From contig CABXNE010000009.1 in assembly GCA_902513515.1 (NCBI GenBank), positions 1-35,819 of the forward strand: a stretch of DNA of 35,819 nt, read 5' to 3'. Under the pieces are notes generated by a model. The model made no database searches. It was given only the letters and a program-made list of their open reading frames with translations, and was not told where the DNA came from. Source of the DNA: an uncultured SAR86 cluster bacterium (GTDB taxonomy: Bacteria; Pseudomonadota; Gammaproteobacteria; Magnimaribacterales; D2472). Shown piece by piece: positions 1-7,638 of this stretch. A program made the translations under genes and the position numbers. Numbering within the stretch: the first letter of the stretch is position 1; each line of letters starts with the position of its first letter.

Positions 1-2
1 CA

Positions 3-161
3 AAAGATTTAACAAAACTCTTGTTGCCATATAAACCAATACAGATCTTAAATGAGTTGGCTGAATATAAATCCAAAGACCCAGAATTTAATGTTGAACA
101 AACTCATTTTTTTCCAATTGGAGGCATCAAACAAACCGTTGATTGGTTAGACGAATTTTAA
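3..161 (+). CDS. metF: Methylenetetrahydrofolate reductase, C-terminal end (partial)
   Basis: The frame is open from base 3 to a TAA at 159-161 and gives 52 residues; the 5' end lies outside the window. The tail contains HFFPIGG followed by I-K-Q-T-x-D-W-L, which I recognise as the usual end of bacterial MetF proteins, where an H-F-Y/F-x-F/I-G-G segment is followed by a K-T-x-x-W helix. MetF interconverts 5,10-methylene-THF and 5-methyl-THF in the cytoplasm. A folate-dependent demethylase of the DmdA family begins 82 bases downstream on the same strand, and the 5-methyl-THF made by such an enzyme must be oxidised by MetF, so the context supports the call. Only the last sixth or so of the protein is visible, so this rests on a short match plus neighbourhood. 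Confidence 0.65.
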   Translation, partial: KDLTKLLLPYKPIQILNELAEYKSKDPEFNVEQTHFFPIGGIKQTVDWLDEF

Positions 162-243
162 TAAAAATTATTCGATTTTTACAAGAAAATAATTCTCTTA
201 TACATCTATTCAAGAGCAATAAAAAAAGTGATAGCATGCTGCT

Positions 244-1368
244 ATGTACAATACCTCTAAACTAGTATTCAGCCCTCGTGTGAGAAAGTCACCATACTTT
301 AACTCAACCATAAAATATGGAGCGCAAGCTTTCTCAGTTTATAACCACATGTATATGCCTATTAGTTATGAGGGGACTGTTAAAGATTACAATAATCTAT
401 TAAATGGTGTTCAGCTATGGGATGTTGGTGTTGAGCGGCAAGTTCAAATTAAGGGCCCTGATGCTGAAGCATTGTCACAGTTCTTAACACCTAGAAACAT
501 TAAAAAATGCTCAAATGGGCAAGCAATGTATGCGCCGTTTTTAGATTTCAAAGGAGGATTTATCAACGATCCGGTCATGTTAAAAATAGACGAAGATTGC
601 TATTGGTTTTCTCTGGCTGATGGAGATGCTCTCTTGTGGGTGCAGGGTATAGCTGCTGGATTTAAGTTTGATGTGGATATTCATGAGCCTGATGTATCAC
701 CACTTCAAGTTCAAGGACCTAATTCTACTAAGTTGATGGTTAGGGTTTTTGGAGATTGGGTAAATGACTTGGGGTTTTATAGGTTTAAGGAAGTAGTCCA
801 CGAAGGAATACCTATGGTTATTGCAAGGATGGGTTATAGCAGAGAGCTCTGTTATGAGATTTTTCTTCAAGATCAATCTAAGGGAGATGAATTATGGGAA
901 ATACTTTGGCTAGCAGGCCAAGATTTCAATATCAGCGCAGGTACGCCAAATGTAATTCTAAGGCTAGAAGGCGGAATACTAAGTTATTTAGCAGACATCG
1001 ACCGAACAAATAATCCCTATGAAGTTGGATTAGATTGGATGGTTGATCTTGATCAGGCTGATGATTTTATTGGCAAAGAGGCATTACGTGAAATTAGCCT
1101 AAAAGGTCCTGCAAAGAAATTAATTGGAGCTGAAATTCAAGGTGATCCTATAACGCTTTTCAATGAAGAGCACTTACCTGTTTTAATTGATAGAAAGAAA
1201 GTTGGGTCTATGAATGCAATGGCATATTCACCAAGACTAAACAAGAATATTTGTTACACCATTTTAGATATTGAGCATGCAAATAGTGGACAAGAAATTA
1301 TTATCTCAACCCCAGATTCTGAGCTAAAAGCAATAACCGTTGATCTCCCTTGGTTGGAGAGGGCTTAA
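244..1368 (+). CDS. dmdA: DmdA-like folate-dependent demethylase (GcvT family)
   Basis: This 374-residue protein has the GcvT fold: an N-terminal folate-binding region (about 30-270) and a C-terminal barrel (about 275-370). DmdA-type features are RVRKSPYF near residue 12, VYNHM at 32-36, LWDVGVERQ at 58-66, KGPDAEA at 70-76 and VQGPNS at 156-161. Length and motif order fit DMSP demethylase, which moves a methyl group from dimethylsulfoniopropionate to tetrahydrofolate. The upstream metF end and the BCCT transporter nearby support methyl transfer to folate, but the substrate could also be a betaine-type compound. Oddly, the folate-pocket loop reads C-Y-E-I-F (203-207), not the G-Y-E-I-Y seen in the paralogue next door. 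The ATG at 244 was chosen because the ATG at 236 is out of frame; the ribosome binding site is weak. Family confidence is high; DMSP as substrate is moderate. Confidence 0.72.
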   Translation: MYNTSKLVFSPRVRKSPYFNSTIKYGAQAFSVYNHMYMPISYEGTVKDYNNLLNGVQLWDVGVERQVQIKGPDAEALSQFLTPRNIKKCSNGQAMYAPFLDFKGGFINDPVMLKIDEDCYWFSLADGDALLWVQGIAAGFKFDVDIHEPDVSPLQVQGPNSTKLMVRVFGDWVNDLGFYRFKEVVHEGIPMVIARMGYSRELCYEIFLQDQSKGDELWEILWLAGQDFNISAGTPNVILRLEGGILSYLADIDRTNNPYEVGLDWMVDLDQADDFIGKEALREISLKGPAKKLIGAEIQGDPITLFNEEHLPVLIDRKKVGSMNAMAYSPRLNKNICYTILDIEHANSGQEIIISTPDSELKAITVDLPWLERA

Positions 1369-1410
1369 AATGAAGATCGGCCCAAATATGAACCGATCTC
1401 ACAATTACTC

Positions 1411-2715
1411 TTAGTCTGCGTAATCGAGTCCTTTCTCCTTCTGGACTTCTCGCTTATTAGGATTCACAGATTCTCTAAATGGGACATCAACAATCTCACC
1501 TTGTACAGCAACCCCGGATGATTCTGAGTACTCATCAGGTAATCTGACTTGTAATTTGGTACCAATTTCTGATGACGTCCATGGTACCCATCCTAAAGCT
1601 ACGTTTGTTTCTAATTCTGGTGACCACCATGGAGAAGTAACATAACCCATATCATTACCATCTGTATCAGCGATTAGCCAAAAATCAGGCGCATAATCTG
1701 TAATTTCTTTTCCACCAAAAATCATGCCAACCATGCGCATTTTAAAAGGAGCATCTCCGCCATCAATAACTGCACGTTGTTTTTCAAGTTCTTCCTTACC
1801 AATGTAGTCCGCTGCTTTGTTTCGTGGTACCTGATAGCTTAAGTTAACTTGAAAAGGAGATGTTTCATGATCTAAGTCCTGACCCCAAGATAGGATACCA
1901 GCTTGAATTCGACGGTGATGAGCAGGAGCAATAACCATGAGACCAAATTCCTCTCCAGCTTCAAGAACAGCATTCCAAATAGTCTCAGCATGTTCATGCG
2001 CATCACGAACATAAATTTCATAGCCTTTCTCACCTGTAAAACCAGTTTGGCTAATCACTACATCTGCTCCATTAATTTTTGTCTCCATAAGACCGTAGTA
2101 AGGAATTTCTCTGAGCTCTTCACCAGCAAGTTTAGCCATAAGATCTTCAGAAAGAGGCCCTTGGATTTGTACAGGACACACATCAATCTCATCAATTATG
2201 ACGTCATATTTTTTAGAGATATTTACTCCTTGAAGCCATAACAATAGATCGCTATCAGAAATAGAAAACCAAAACTCGTCTTCAGCCAATCTTAATAAAA
2301 CTGGATCATTTAAAATACCGCCTTTATCGTTACATAAAATTGCATATTTCCCGTTACCTGGTTCAATCTTTGTCGCGTCACGAGTGATTACATAATCTGT
2401 AAAAGCTTCAGCATCTGGACCCTTGACTCGAATTTGTCTTTCAACGGCAACATTCCACATGGTCACTCGATTAACCAATGCTTCGTATTCAACCATGGCT
2501 CCGCCATCTTCAGGCTTGACGTATCCTCTTGGATGATAGATGCGATTGTAAACTGTTGCTCGCCAGCAACCAGCTTCATGAGAAAGATGCCAAAAAGGTG
2601 ATTTTCTAACTCTTGTTGAAATCAGTAGCTCAGTGGGCGTTCTGCCACTCTGTCTAAGATTGTATGGTACCACTCGATCACTTTGATCGACGCTTGGATG
2701 GTTTGGATGTTTCAT
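1411..2715 (-). CDS. DmdA-like aminomethyltransferase/demethylase paralogue (GcvT family)
   Basis: This 434-residue GcvT-family protein is paralogous to the convergent dmdA-like gene. Shared elements are TRVRKSPF (34-41), VYNRIYHP (55-62), MWNVAVERQ (86-94), RVKGPDAEA (96-104) and VQIQGP (182-187). The folate loop GFTGEKGYEIY (225-235) is intact and canonical. It is about 60 residues longer than the neighbour, with a polar N-terminal extension of roughly 30 residues and a longer C-terminal barrel region. It probably transfers a methyl or methylene group from a small N- or S-methyl compound to tetrahydrofolate; the substrate is unknown. It starts 40 bases after the end of the FAD-GcvT gene and so is probably co-transcribed with it. 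The start has a good Shine-Dalgarno sequence (AAGGGGGT, about 8 bases upstream). Vanillate/syringate demethylases belong to the same superfamily, but I do not see a closer match to them. Confidence 0.75.
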   Translation of the reverse strand: MKHPNHPSVDQSDRVVPYNLRQSGRTPTELLISTRVRKSPFWHLSHEAGCWRATVYNRIYHPRGYVKPEDGGAMVEYEALVNRVTMWNVAVERQIRVKGPDAEAFTDYVITRDATKIEPGNGKYAILCNDKGGILNDPVLLRLAEDEFWFSISDSDLLLWLQGVNISKKYDVIIDEIDVCPVQIQGPLSEDLMAKLAGEELREIPYYGLMETKINGADVVISQTGFTGEKGYEIYVRDAHEHAETIWNAVLEAGEEFGLMVIAPAHHRRIQAGILSWGQDLDHETSPFQVNLSYQVPRNKAADYIGKEELEKQRAVIDGGDAPFKMRMVGMIFGGKEITDYAPDFWLIADTDGNDMGYVTSPWWSPELETNVALGWVPWTSSEIGTKLQVRLPDEYSESSGVAVQGEIVDVPFRESVNPNKREVQKEKGLDYAD

Positions 2716-2755
2716 TGTTTTTACCCCCTTATATAAGTTATTACATTGAAATTAT

Positions 2756-5359
2756 TTAAATTCGAACCTTCTCATTGTTTGGATCATATAGAGATCCTTT
2801 GCCAACTATCTGGACAGTCATAGGATAAACACCATCACCATCTTCATTAAAGTATTCAAGCGCAAGTGACTTCCCTGGTGTAGCTATATTTTTAGGAAGA
2901 TACCCCATAACAACGAATTTTTTAATTGATGGACAGTAAGACATGCCAGTGGTGTAAGATCTTCGACCTTTGCTGTCTATAGGCACTTCTCCTGTATCAG
3001 GATCTATTATTGGAGATGTTCCAACTGGATAGCGTGAACCGCTTCCAGACACATCAAGATTATCTAATGTCATCGTGCATAAAATTGCGCTGGGCTCTTC
3101 TTCTCGATGAACAAGATGAGCTGCTTTGCCATGAAAATCTGCCTCTTTGACTAAACGCCTTTCAATAGCTGATTCACAAGCATTGTATTCGGTTTCTAGA
3201 TCTGCACCTTGGAGTCTAAAACTCTTTTCAAGACGTCGGCTATTGGCATAAGTTTCAATTCCAACAGGCACAACTCCAACTTCTAATAATGAATCGTAAA
3301 GAGCCAAACCCTCTTCAGGGTCATTATTTAAATAAATTTCCCAGCCACTTTCTCCCACGTAGGAAATGCGTGATGCCCAGACATCAATTTTCTTTCCTCC
3401 AGATAAATTGAGGGTTAGATTCTTTGCAGCAACAAAAGGGAAATTCTCTATGGCTAGTTCATTTGGATCAATAAAATGGCCGAGAGCATTTTTTGCTTGA
3501 GGGCCCCACAATCCTAGAGTGGCTATATCATGAGTGCGAATACTAATATCAGCATTTAGCCCCATATCGTCTCGATAATTACGTAATGTCACCCAGTCTC
3601 GATTGCCATCTGCTCCGCCAGTAACCACTCTGTAACGATCTGCACCTAAGCGAGATATTGTAAGGTCTGCATGGACTCCACCATCCTCATCTAAAAAATT
3701 TGTATAAATCATGCGACCTTCTGGAGTATTGCCACCAACTTTTGCTACTGATAGGTACTCCAAAATATGCTCTGCATCTGGACCTTCTATGTCCATGATA
3801 GGGAAGTGTGAAAGATTGATCATGCCAACTGAGTCACTCATGGCAAGATGTTCAGCGTTTGCAATTTCATATGGCACATGACGACGATCCCACTCGTTTT
3901 CTCTAACAGGAACGTCTTTTAAATACTTATTAAGTTTTTCTTTATTACTTTCATAAGCAAGAGCACGTTCCCAGCCTGCAACTTCATTCTCAAAGAAGCC
4001 ACCAAGCTCTTTTTCTCTTTCATAAAAAGGACTTACATATAATTCTCTGTGACTGATATAAGGTTCTCTTGGATGAACAGCAGGAGTATAGATAGTTTGA
4101 GCATTCTCAAAAGATCGCGTTTTAACAAACTCTTTTTCCTTTTGTACGGGATAAAATCTCGAGATGTCGAAAGCATGCATGTCCACCTGAGTTTTGCCGT
4201 GCATCATAGACTCAGCACATAATCTTGCACATCCAGGACCATCTTTCACCCATACTGCTTCACATAACCAGAAGCCTCTGACCTCTGGACTTTCGCCGAT
4301 TAAAGACCCTGCATCAGGGGTTACAGACAGAAGACCATTGAATGAACTCTTTTCATCCCAGCCAAGTTCATTGAGTATTGGGGTAGTCTCGAATGCTTTT
4401 TCTAGCGGCTCTGCAATCTCTTCAAGATCCAAATATCTCATCGAATCAGATATCATGGTCTTTTCAGGATTACCAATATCTTCAGGATCAACCAGTCGAG
4501 GTTCTTTATCTTCGTAATAACCCCATTCAAGCATCCCACCATGGAGTCTACCAGTATCTCTAACATAGGCTGAATTTCCTTGATCACGAAGTAACGGATA
4601 GACGAGAAACTCATCTGTTCCTTGTATTTCTGGAAGAGGGCCAAAAAATAGCAAAGGATGTTCTACTGGCATTAATGGGACTGGAACACCAGCCATCTCA
4701 CCCATTAAAGGCCCCCAGATTCCTGATGCAATTACAACCTTGTTAGTTTTGATGGTGCCTTTATCAGTTTTGACTCCTGTAACACGACCATCCTTAATTT
4801 CAAAACCTACAGCTGGGGTATCTGTGTATGTGGATAAAGCACCTTTTTCTTTAGCGCTTTCTACTGCAAAGTTCACAACGTCTTGTGAGCGGGGGGTAAC
4901 TAAGCCGGCATCTGGATCCCACATTGCACCCCGGATTGATTCTTCATCTAACAAAGGAAATTTTTCTTTAGCTTCGGATGCAGAAATTAACCTAACATTA
5001 GTTCCAAAGGCTTTGCCAGATTCAACTTTTCGTTTAAGTTCTTCCCAGCGCGCATCGTCATCTTTGCGACAGATTTCCAGACCTCCTTTTTTTAAAAAGA
5101 AGCCATTATCTTCATAAAAGTTTCTACTAAAGTTCGTTGCCCAACAGCCCAGCTTGTCATGAGTAGTATTGTAGACAAAGTCTGAAGCGTGAGCAGTCGA
5201 TGCAATATCTGATGGAATAATGGTAGATTTCTCTAGACCTACGACATTTTTTTGTCCCATTTCTGCAAGCCAGTATGCAAGCATTGATCCCACAATACCC
5301 CCAACACCAACTATAACTACTTCAGCATCTGAGGGAAATTTAGAGGATTGTTTGGTCAT
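2756..5359 (-). CDS. FAD-dependent dehydrogenase-GcvT fusion (dimethylglycine/sarcosine dehydrogenase-like)
   Basis: This 867-residue two-part enzyme has a D-amino-acid-oxidase-type FAD domain (about 12-400) beginning with a G-x-G-G-x-x-G dinucleotide motif at 18-24 and an acidic end of the second strand (E43). A GcvT-like folate domain follows (about 460-750), with its C-terminal barrel at about 770-860. Length and domain order match dimethylglycine and sarcosine dehydrogenases, which oxidatively remove an N-methyl group and pass the one-carbon unit to tetrahydrofolate. His57, in T-A-H-A-S, sits where the family has the W-H-A-A-G histidine that carries covalent FAD; that equivalence is inferred by alignment from memory. 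The next gene is a DmdA-like paralogue 40 bases away, and a BCCT transporter lies behind a terminator upstream. The exact N-methyl substrate cannot be read from sequence. Confidence 0.82.
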   Translation of the reverse strand: MTKQSSKFPSDAEVVIVGVGGIVGSMLAYWLAEMGQKNVVGLEKSTIIPSDIASTAHASDFVYNTTHDKLGCWATNFSRNFYEDNGFFLKKGGLEICRKDDDARWEELKRKVESGKAFGTNVRLISASEAKEKFPLLDEESIRGAMWDPDAGLVTPRSQDVVNFAVESAKEKGALSTYTDTPAVGFEIKDGRVTGVKTDKGTIKTNKVVIASGIWGPLMGEMAGVPVPLMPVEHPLLFFGPLPEIQGTDEFLVYPLLRDQGNSAYVRDTGRLHGGMLEWGYYEDKEPRLVDPEDIGNPEKTMISDSMRYLDLEEIAEPLEKAFETTPILNELGWDEKSSFNGLLSVTPDAGSLIGESPEVRGFWLCEAVWVKDGPGCARLCAESMMHGKTQVDMHAFDISRFYPVQKEKEFVKTRSFENAQTIYTPAVHPREPYISHRELYVSPFYEREKELGGFFENEVAGWERALAYESNKEKLNKYLKDVPVRENEWDRRHVPYEIANAEHLAMSDSVGMINLSHFPIMDIEGPDAEHILEYLSVAKVGGNTPEGRMIYTNFLDEDGGVHADLTISRLGADRYRVVTGGADGNRDWVTLRNYRDDMGLNADISIRTHDIATLGLWGPQAKNALGHFIDPNELAIENFPFVAAKNLTLNLSGGKKIDVWASRISYVGESGWEIYLNNDPEEGLALYDSLLEVGVVPVGIETYANSRRLEKSFRLQGADLETEYNACESAIERRLVKEADFHGKAAHLVHREEEPSAILCTMTLDNLDVSGSGSRYPVGTSPIIDPDTGEVPIDSKGRRSYTTGMSYCPSIKKFVVMGYLPKNIATPGKSLALEYFNEDGDGVYPMTVQIVGKGSLYDPNNEKVRI

Positions 5360-5404
5360 GTATAAGCCTTAAAAATTACCAAATATATTCTTATTAATTT
5401 TTTG

Positions 5405-5433
5405 ATAATAAGCCTTCTATATATAACTGTCCA
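5405..5433 (-). promoter_or_regulatory. Probable sigma-70 promoter of the FAD-GcvT operon
   Basis: On the minus strand, TGGACA (5428-5433) and TATTAT (5405-5410) are separated by 17 bases, each matching five of six consensus positions. The -10 box lies about 45 bases before the ATG of the FAD-GcvT gene. It is downstream of the hairpin that ends the BCCT transcript, so the operon would have its own start. Confidence 0.5.
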
Positions 5434-5492
5434 ATCTTTATTTAATTATTTTTTTACCACCTATTTCGCATTAAATTTACACATTTTTTTCT

Positions 5493-5523
5493 AAAAAAAA
5501 GGAGGTTATAAAACCTCCTTTTT
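5493..5523 (-). terminator. Rho-independent terminator after the BCCT/NTF2 pair
   Basis: A perfect 7-bp stem (GGAGGTT/AACCTCC) with an ATAA loop is followed on the minus strand by a run of eight T residues. It sits just after the stop codon of the NTF2-like gene and separates that transcript from the FAD-GcvT operon. T residues on the other side would also allow activity on the plus strand, but no plus-strand gene ends here. Confidence 0.88.
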
Positions 5524-5536
5524 GTATTTAAATTTT

Positions 5537-5935
5537 TTACTCTCCAAGAAGAATTTTTGCAGCTAACTGAGTGTCCATATATTCTTTTAGCTCAATTATT
5601 TTTCCATTTTTAATTGTGAGCAAAAAGTGGTATTTATTATTGTAGGCCTCTCCTGATGCATGAATTGCTTCTCCATTTACTTCCACAGCAACTCTCTCAT
5701 TTTCAGCAGTCATTCCAGTTATATTAAATGTAATGCCAGTTGGAAATGCAGCAAGAATACCTTGAGCAAAATCTATAATTTCTTTTTTAGTTCTTGTCCC
5801 GCCAATAGCATTATTACCTGCAGTCCAGATAATCGAATCATCATTGTAAAAATCTAAATAGGCTTCAGATCCAGAGCTCAAGGCTTCAAAAAATTTAATT
5901 GCAATCTCTTTATTTTTTTTTATTGTAGAGGTCAT
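5537..5935 (-). CDS. Small NTF2-like (SnoaL-type) protein
   Basis: This 132-residue protein has the length and pattern of the NTF2/SnoaL fold. An N-terminal helix (K-E-I-A-I-K-F-F-E-A-L) leads into a D-F-Y-N-D-D-S-I-I-W-T segment, a central F-P-T-G-I-T-F strand and late strands ending in K-E-Y-M-D-T-Q-L. No signal peptide is visible, so it is likely cytoplasmic. Members act as small-molecule isomerases, hydrolases or binding proteins, and a specific reaction cannot be assigned. The start codon overlaps the stop of the BCCT gene by four bases (ATGA), which suggests translational coupling and a role tied to the imported compound. The terminator lies just after it. Confidence 0.75.
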   Translation of the reverse strand: MTSTIKKNKEIAIKFFEALSSGSEAYLDFYNDDSIIWTAGNNAIGGTRTKKEIIDFAQGILAAFPTGITFNITGMTAENERVAVEVNGEAIHASGEAYNNKYHFLLTIKNGKIIELKEYMDTQLAAKILLGE

Positions 5936-7416
5936 TTATTAAGGTCTTTTAAGAGACTTCTTGCAGCAAATGAAACCAAAATTGCAAATGGGACTCCTGT
6001 AACTATAACTGATGTTTGTAGTGCCCCTATGCCACCTCCGGCCAAAAGCACGATTGAAATTACACCTAGAGATAATGCCCAAACAATTCTCAAAATCATT
6101 GGCGGCTCATCTTTAAAATTTTCTTTTTTGGCAGCAGTTAACATCGATGTAACCAAGGCGCCTGAATCAGATGAAGTCACAAAAAAAGTTAAGATTATTA
6201 CAATTGCAAGCCACATGATTAGTTGTGAAAAAGGAAATTGCTCCAAGAAGACAAACAATGAAATGGTTATATCATTGTTGATTGCTGTACTAAGGGATGT
6301 TGGTTCTATAAATTCTTGATAGATAGCTGCATTACCAAAGACGCCCATCCAGATAAAAACAATAAAAGTTGGAACAAGTACAGCACCTATTAGAAATTCC
6401 TGGATCGATCTGCCGTAAGATATTCTTGCAATGAATAATCCTACAAAAGGAGACCAAGCGAACCACCAAGAAAAATAATAAAGAGTCCATGCATTTTGCC
6501 AAGAAGAATCTGAATAACCTTGAGTGTTAGTAGATAGGCTTAATAATTTTTGAGCATAAGAGCCTAAATTTTGAACAAGGCCATCTAAGATATAGCTTGT
6601 TGGCCCAGCAAGAAAAATAAATGAGAGAAAAATAATGCATAACATGATGTTTATTTGAGACAAAATTTTAATACCAACTTTTAAACCTAGAACAACACTT
6701 GCTAGACCCATGAGAGTTATAAGGATGACAATCCCAACAGTATTAACAAAACTCCCTTCAATAACGCCCATGTAACTAAGGCCAGAGTTAATTTGATTTG
6801 CCCCAAGTCCGAGCGATGTGGCTATGCCAAATATTGTGGCAATAATTGCAATGACATCCAAAGAAACTCTTCCCCAAATATTTTTTGTAAGGGGGCCTGA
6901 GAAAAACGAACTTACGCGAAAGGGTAGTTTGTTATTATATGCAAAATATGCAAAACATAATCCAACGACACCATAAATTGCCCAACCATGAAACCCCCAA
7001 TGCAGATAGGCAAGATTCATTGAAAGATTAGCTTTATCAGAAAAAGAGGCACCTTCTTTATGGATTACATCGGAGCTAAGATGCATGATAGGTTCTGCTA
7101 CGCCATAAAATAATAATCCAACACCCAGGCCAGCACTAAAAAGCATAGCTATCCAATTCACTCGTGAGAACTCTGGTTTAGCATCTGGCCCCCCAAGGAT
7201 AAGTTTTTTATGTTTACTAAAAGCCAAATAAATTACAAAAACCAAAAAGCCATTCGTTAGTAGGATAATCAACCAACCTAAGCTATCAGAAATCTGAGTT
7301 TGGATCTCAGCAAATAACTGATCAGCTTCCCTTAGATTCGTAAGCGTAATTCCAATAAATGCAGTTATTAGAAATATAGAGAAAAGAAAGCGTTTTGGGG
7401 CAATTTTTGTAAACAT
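5932..7416 (-). CDS. BCCT-family betaine/choline/carnitine-type transporter
   Basis: This 494-residue inner-membrane protein has about 12 hydrophobic segments. Family marks are the glycine-rich third helix AGLGVGLLFYGVAEP (95-109) and the signature region from W310 through W-W (317-318) to W321. The substrate cage of BetP (Trp189, Trp194, Tyr197, Trp374) maps by spacing onto Trp140, Trp145, Tyr148 and Trp318, so binding of a trimethylammonium or dimethylsulfonium group is plausible. Phe315 replaces the tryptophan usual in the Y-W-x-W-W motif. The N and C termini are short and lack the long charged osmosensing tail of BetP, which suggests uptake for catabolism more than osmoregulation; that is inference. 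The transporter is co-transcribed with the NTF2-like gene and lies beside the demethylase genes. Glycine betaine, choline, carnitine and DMSP are all possible substrates. Confidence 0.9.
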   Translation of the reverse strand: MFTKIAPKRFLFSIFLITAFIGITLTNLREADQLFAEIQTQISDSLGWLIILLTNGFLVFVIYLAFSKHKKLILGGPDAKPEFSRVNWIAMLFSAGLGVGLLFYGVAEPIMHLSSDVIHKEGASFSDKANLSMNLAYLHWGFHGWAIYGVVGLCFAYFAYNNKLPFRVSSFFSGPLTKNIWGRVSLDVIAIIATIFGIATSLGLGANQINSGLSYMGVIEGSFVNTVGIVILITLMGLASVVLGLKVGIKILSQINIMLCIIFLSFIFLAGPTSYILDGLVQNLGSYAQKLLSLSTNTQGYSDSSWQNAWTLYYFSWWFAWSPFVGLFIARISYGRSIQEFLIGAVLVPTFIVFIWMGVFGNAAIYQEFIEPTSLSTAINNDITISLFVFLEQFPFSQLIMWLAIVIILTFFVTSSDSGALVTSMLTAAKKENFKDEPPMILRIVWALSLGVISIVLLAGGGIGALQTSVIVTGVPFAILVSFAARSLLKDLNK

Positions 7417-7444
7417 TGTGCGTAAGTCTACTTAATATGACGAA

Positions 7445-7458
7445 AAAATACGTATTTT
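7445..7458. promoter_or_regulatory. 14-bp perfect palindrome, possible operator upstream of the BCCT gene
   Basis: AAAATACGTATTTT is a perfect inverted repeat about 29 bases upstream of the BCCT start codon, in the divergent region shared with the first TonB receptor. Such a site could bind a dimeric regulator, but no regulator gene is present in the window and no second copy was noticed. In an AT-rich genome, chance is a real alternative. Confidence 0.3.
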
Positions 7459-7539
7459 CTAAAATAAAGGGTGTTTTTTTAATATTTACTTAATATTTTT
7501 ACTTTCATTTGCTATGGTCTAGGCATGTCTTTAAAAAAC

Positions 7540-7569
7540 TTGAGCCTTGGCTTAAGCAAAAATTATAAT
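7540..7569 (+). promoter_or_regulatory. Probable sigma-70 promoter of the first TonB receptor gene
   Basis: TTGAGC (7540-7545) and a perfect TATAAT (7564-7569) are spaced by 18 bases. Transcription would start near 7576 and leave a leader of about 60 bases. The -35 box lies inside a near-perfect 18-base inverted repeat (CTTGAGCCTTGGCTTAAG, 7539-7556) that could be an operator. Confidence 0.5.
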
Positions 7570-7638
7570 GGAAGCTTTTTCTATGATGGCTTTCAATCTG
7601 TAAATCAATTCTAAAAAAATTTATCCCTGGGGGGAACC

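Noticed and set aside
1374-1399. Inverted repeat AGATCGG/CCGATCT between the two convergent DmdA-like genes
   Set aside because: The loop is 12 bases and no T tract follows on either strand, so I cannot support it as a terminator, although its position is right for one.
4194-5117. Long open frames on the plus strand opposite the FAD-GcvT gene
   Set aside because: They lie wholly within a well-supported gene on the other strand, lack recognisable domains and ribosome binding sites, and are best read as shadows.
7525-7614. A 29-codon open frame (ATG to TAA) in the leader of the first TonB receptor
   Set aside because: It starts upstream of the better promoter (TTGAGC-18-TATAAT), so its start would not be on that transcript, it has no clear ribosome binding site, and such short frames are common by chance.
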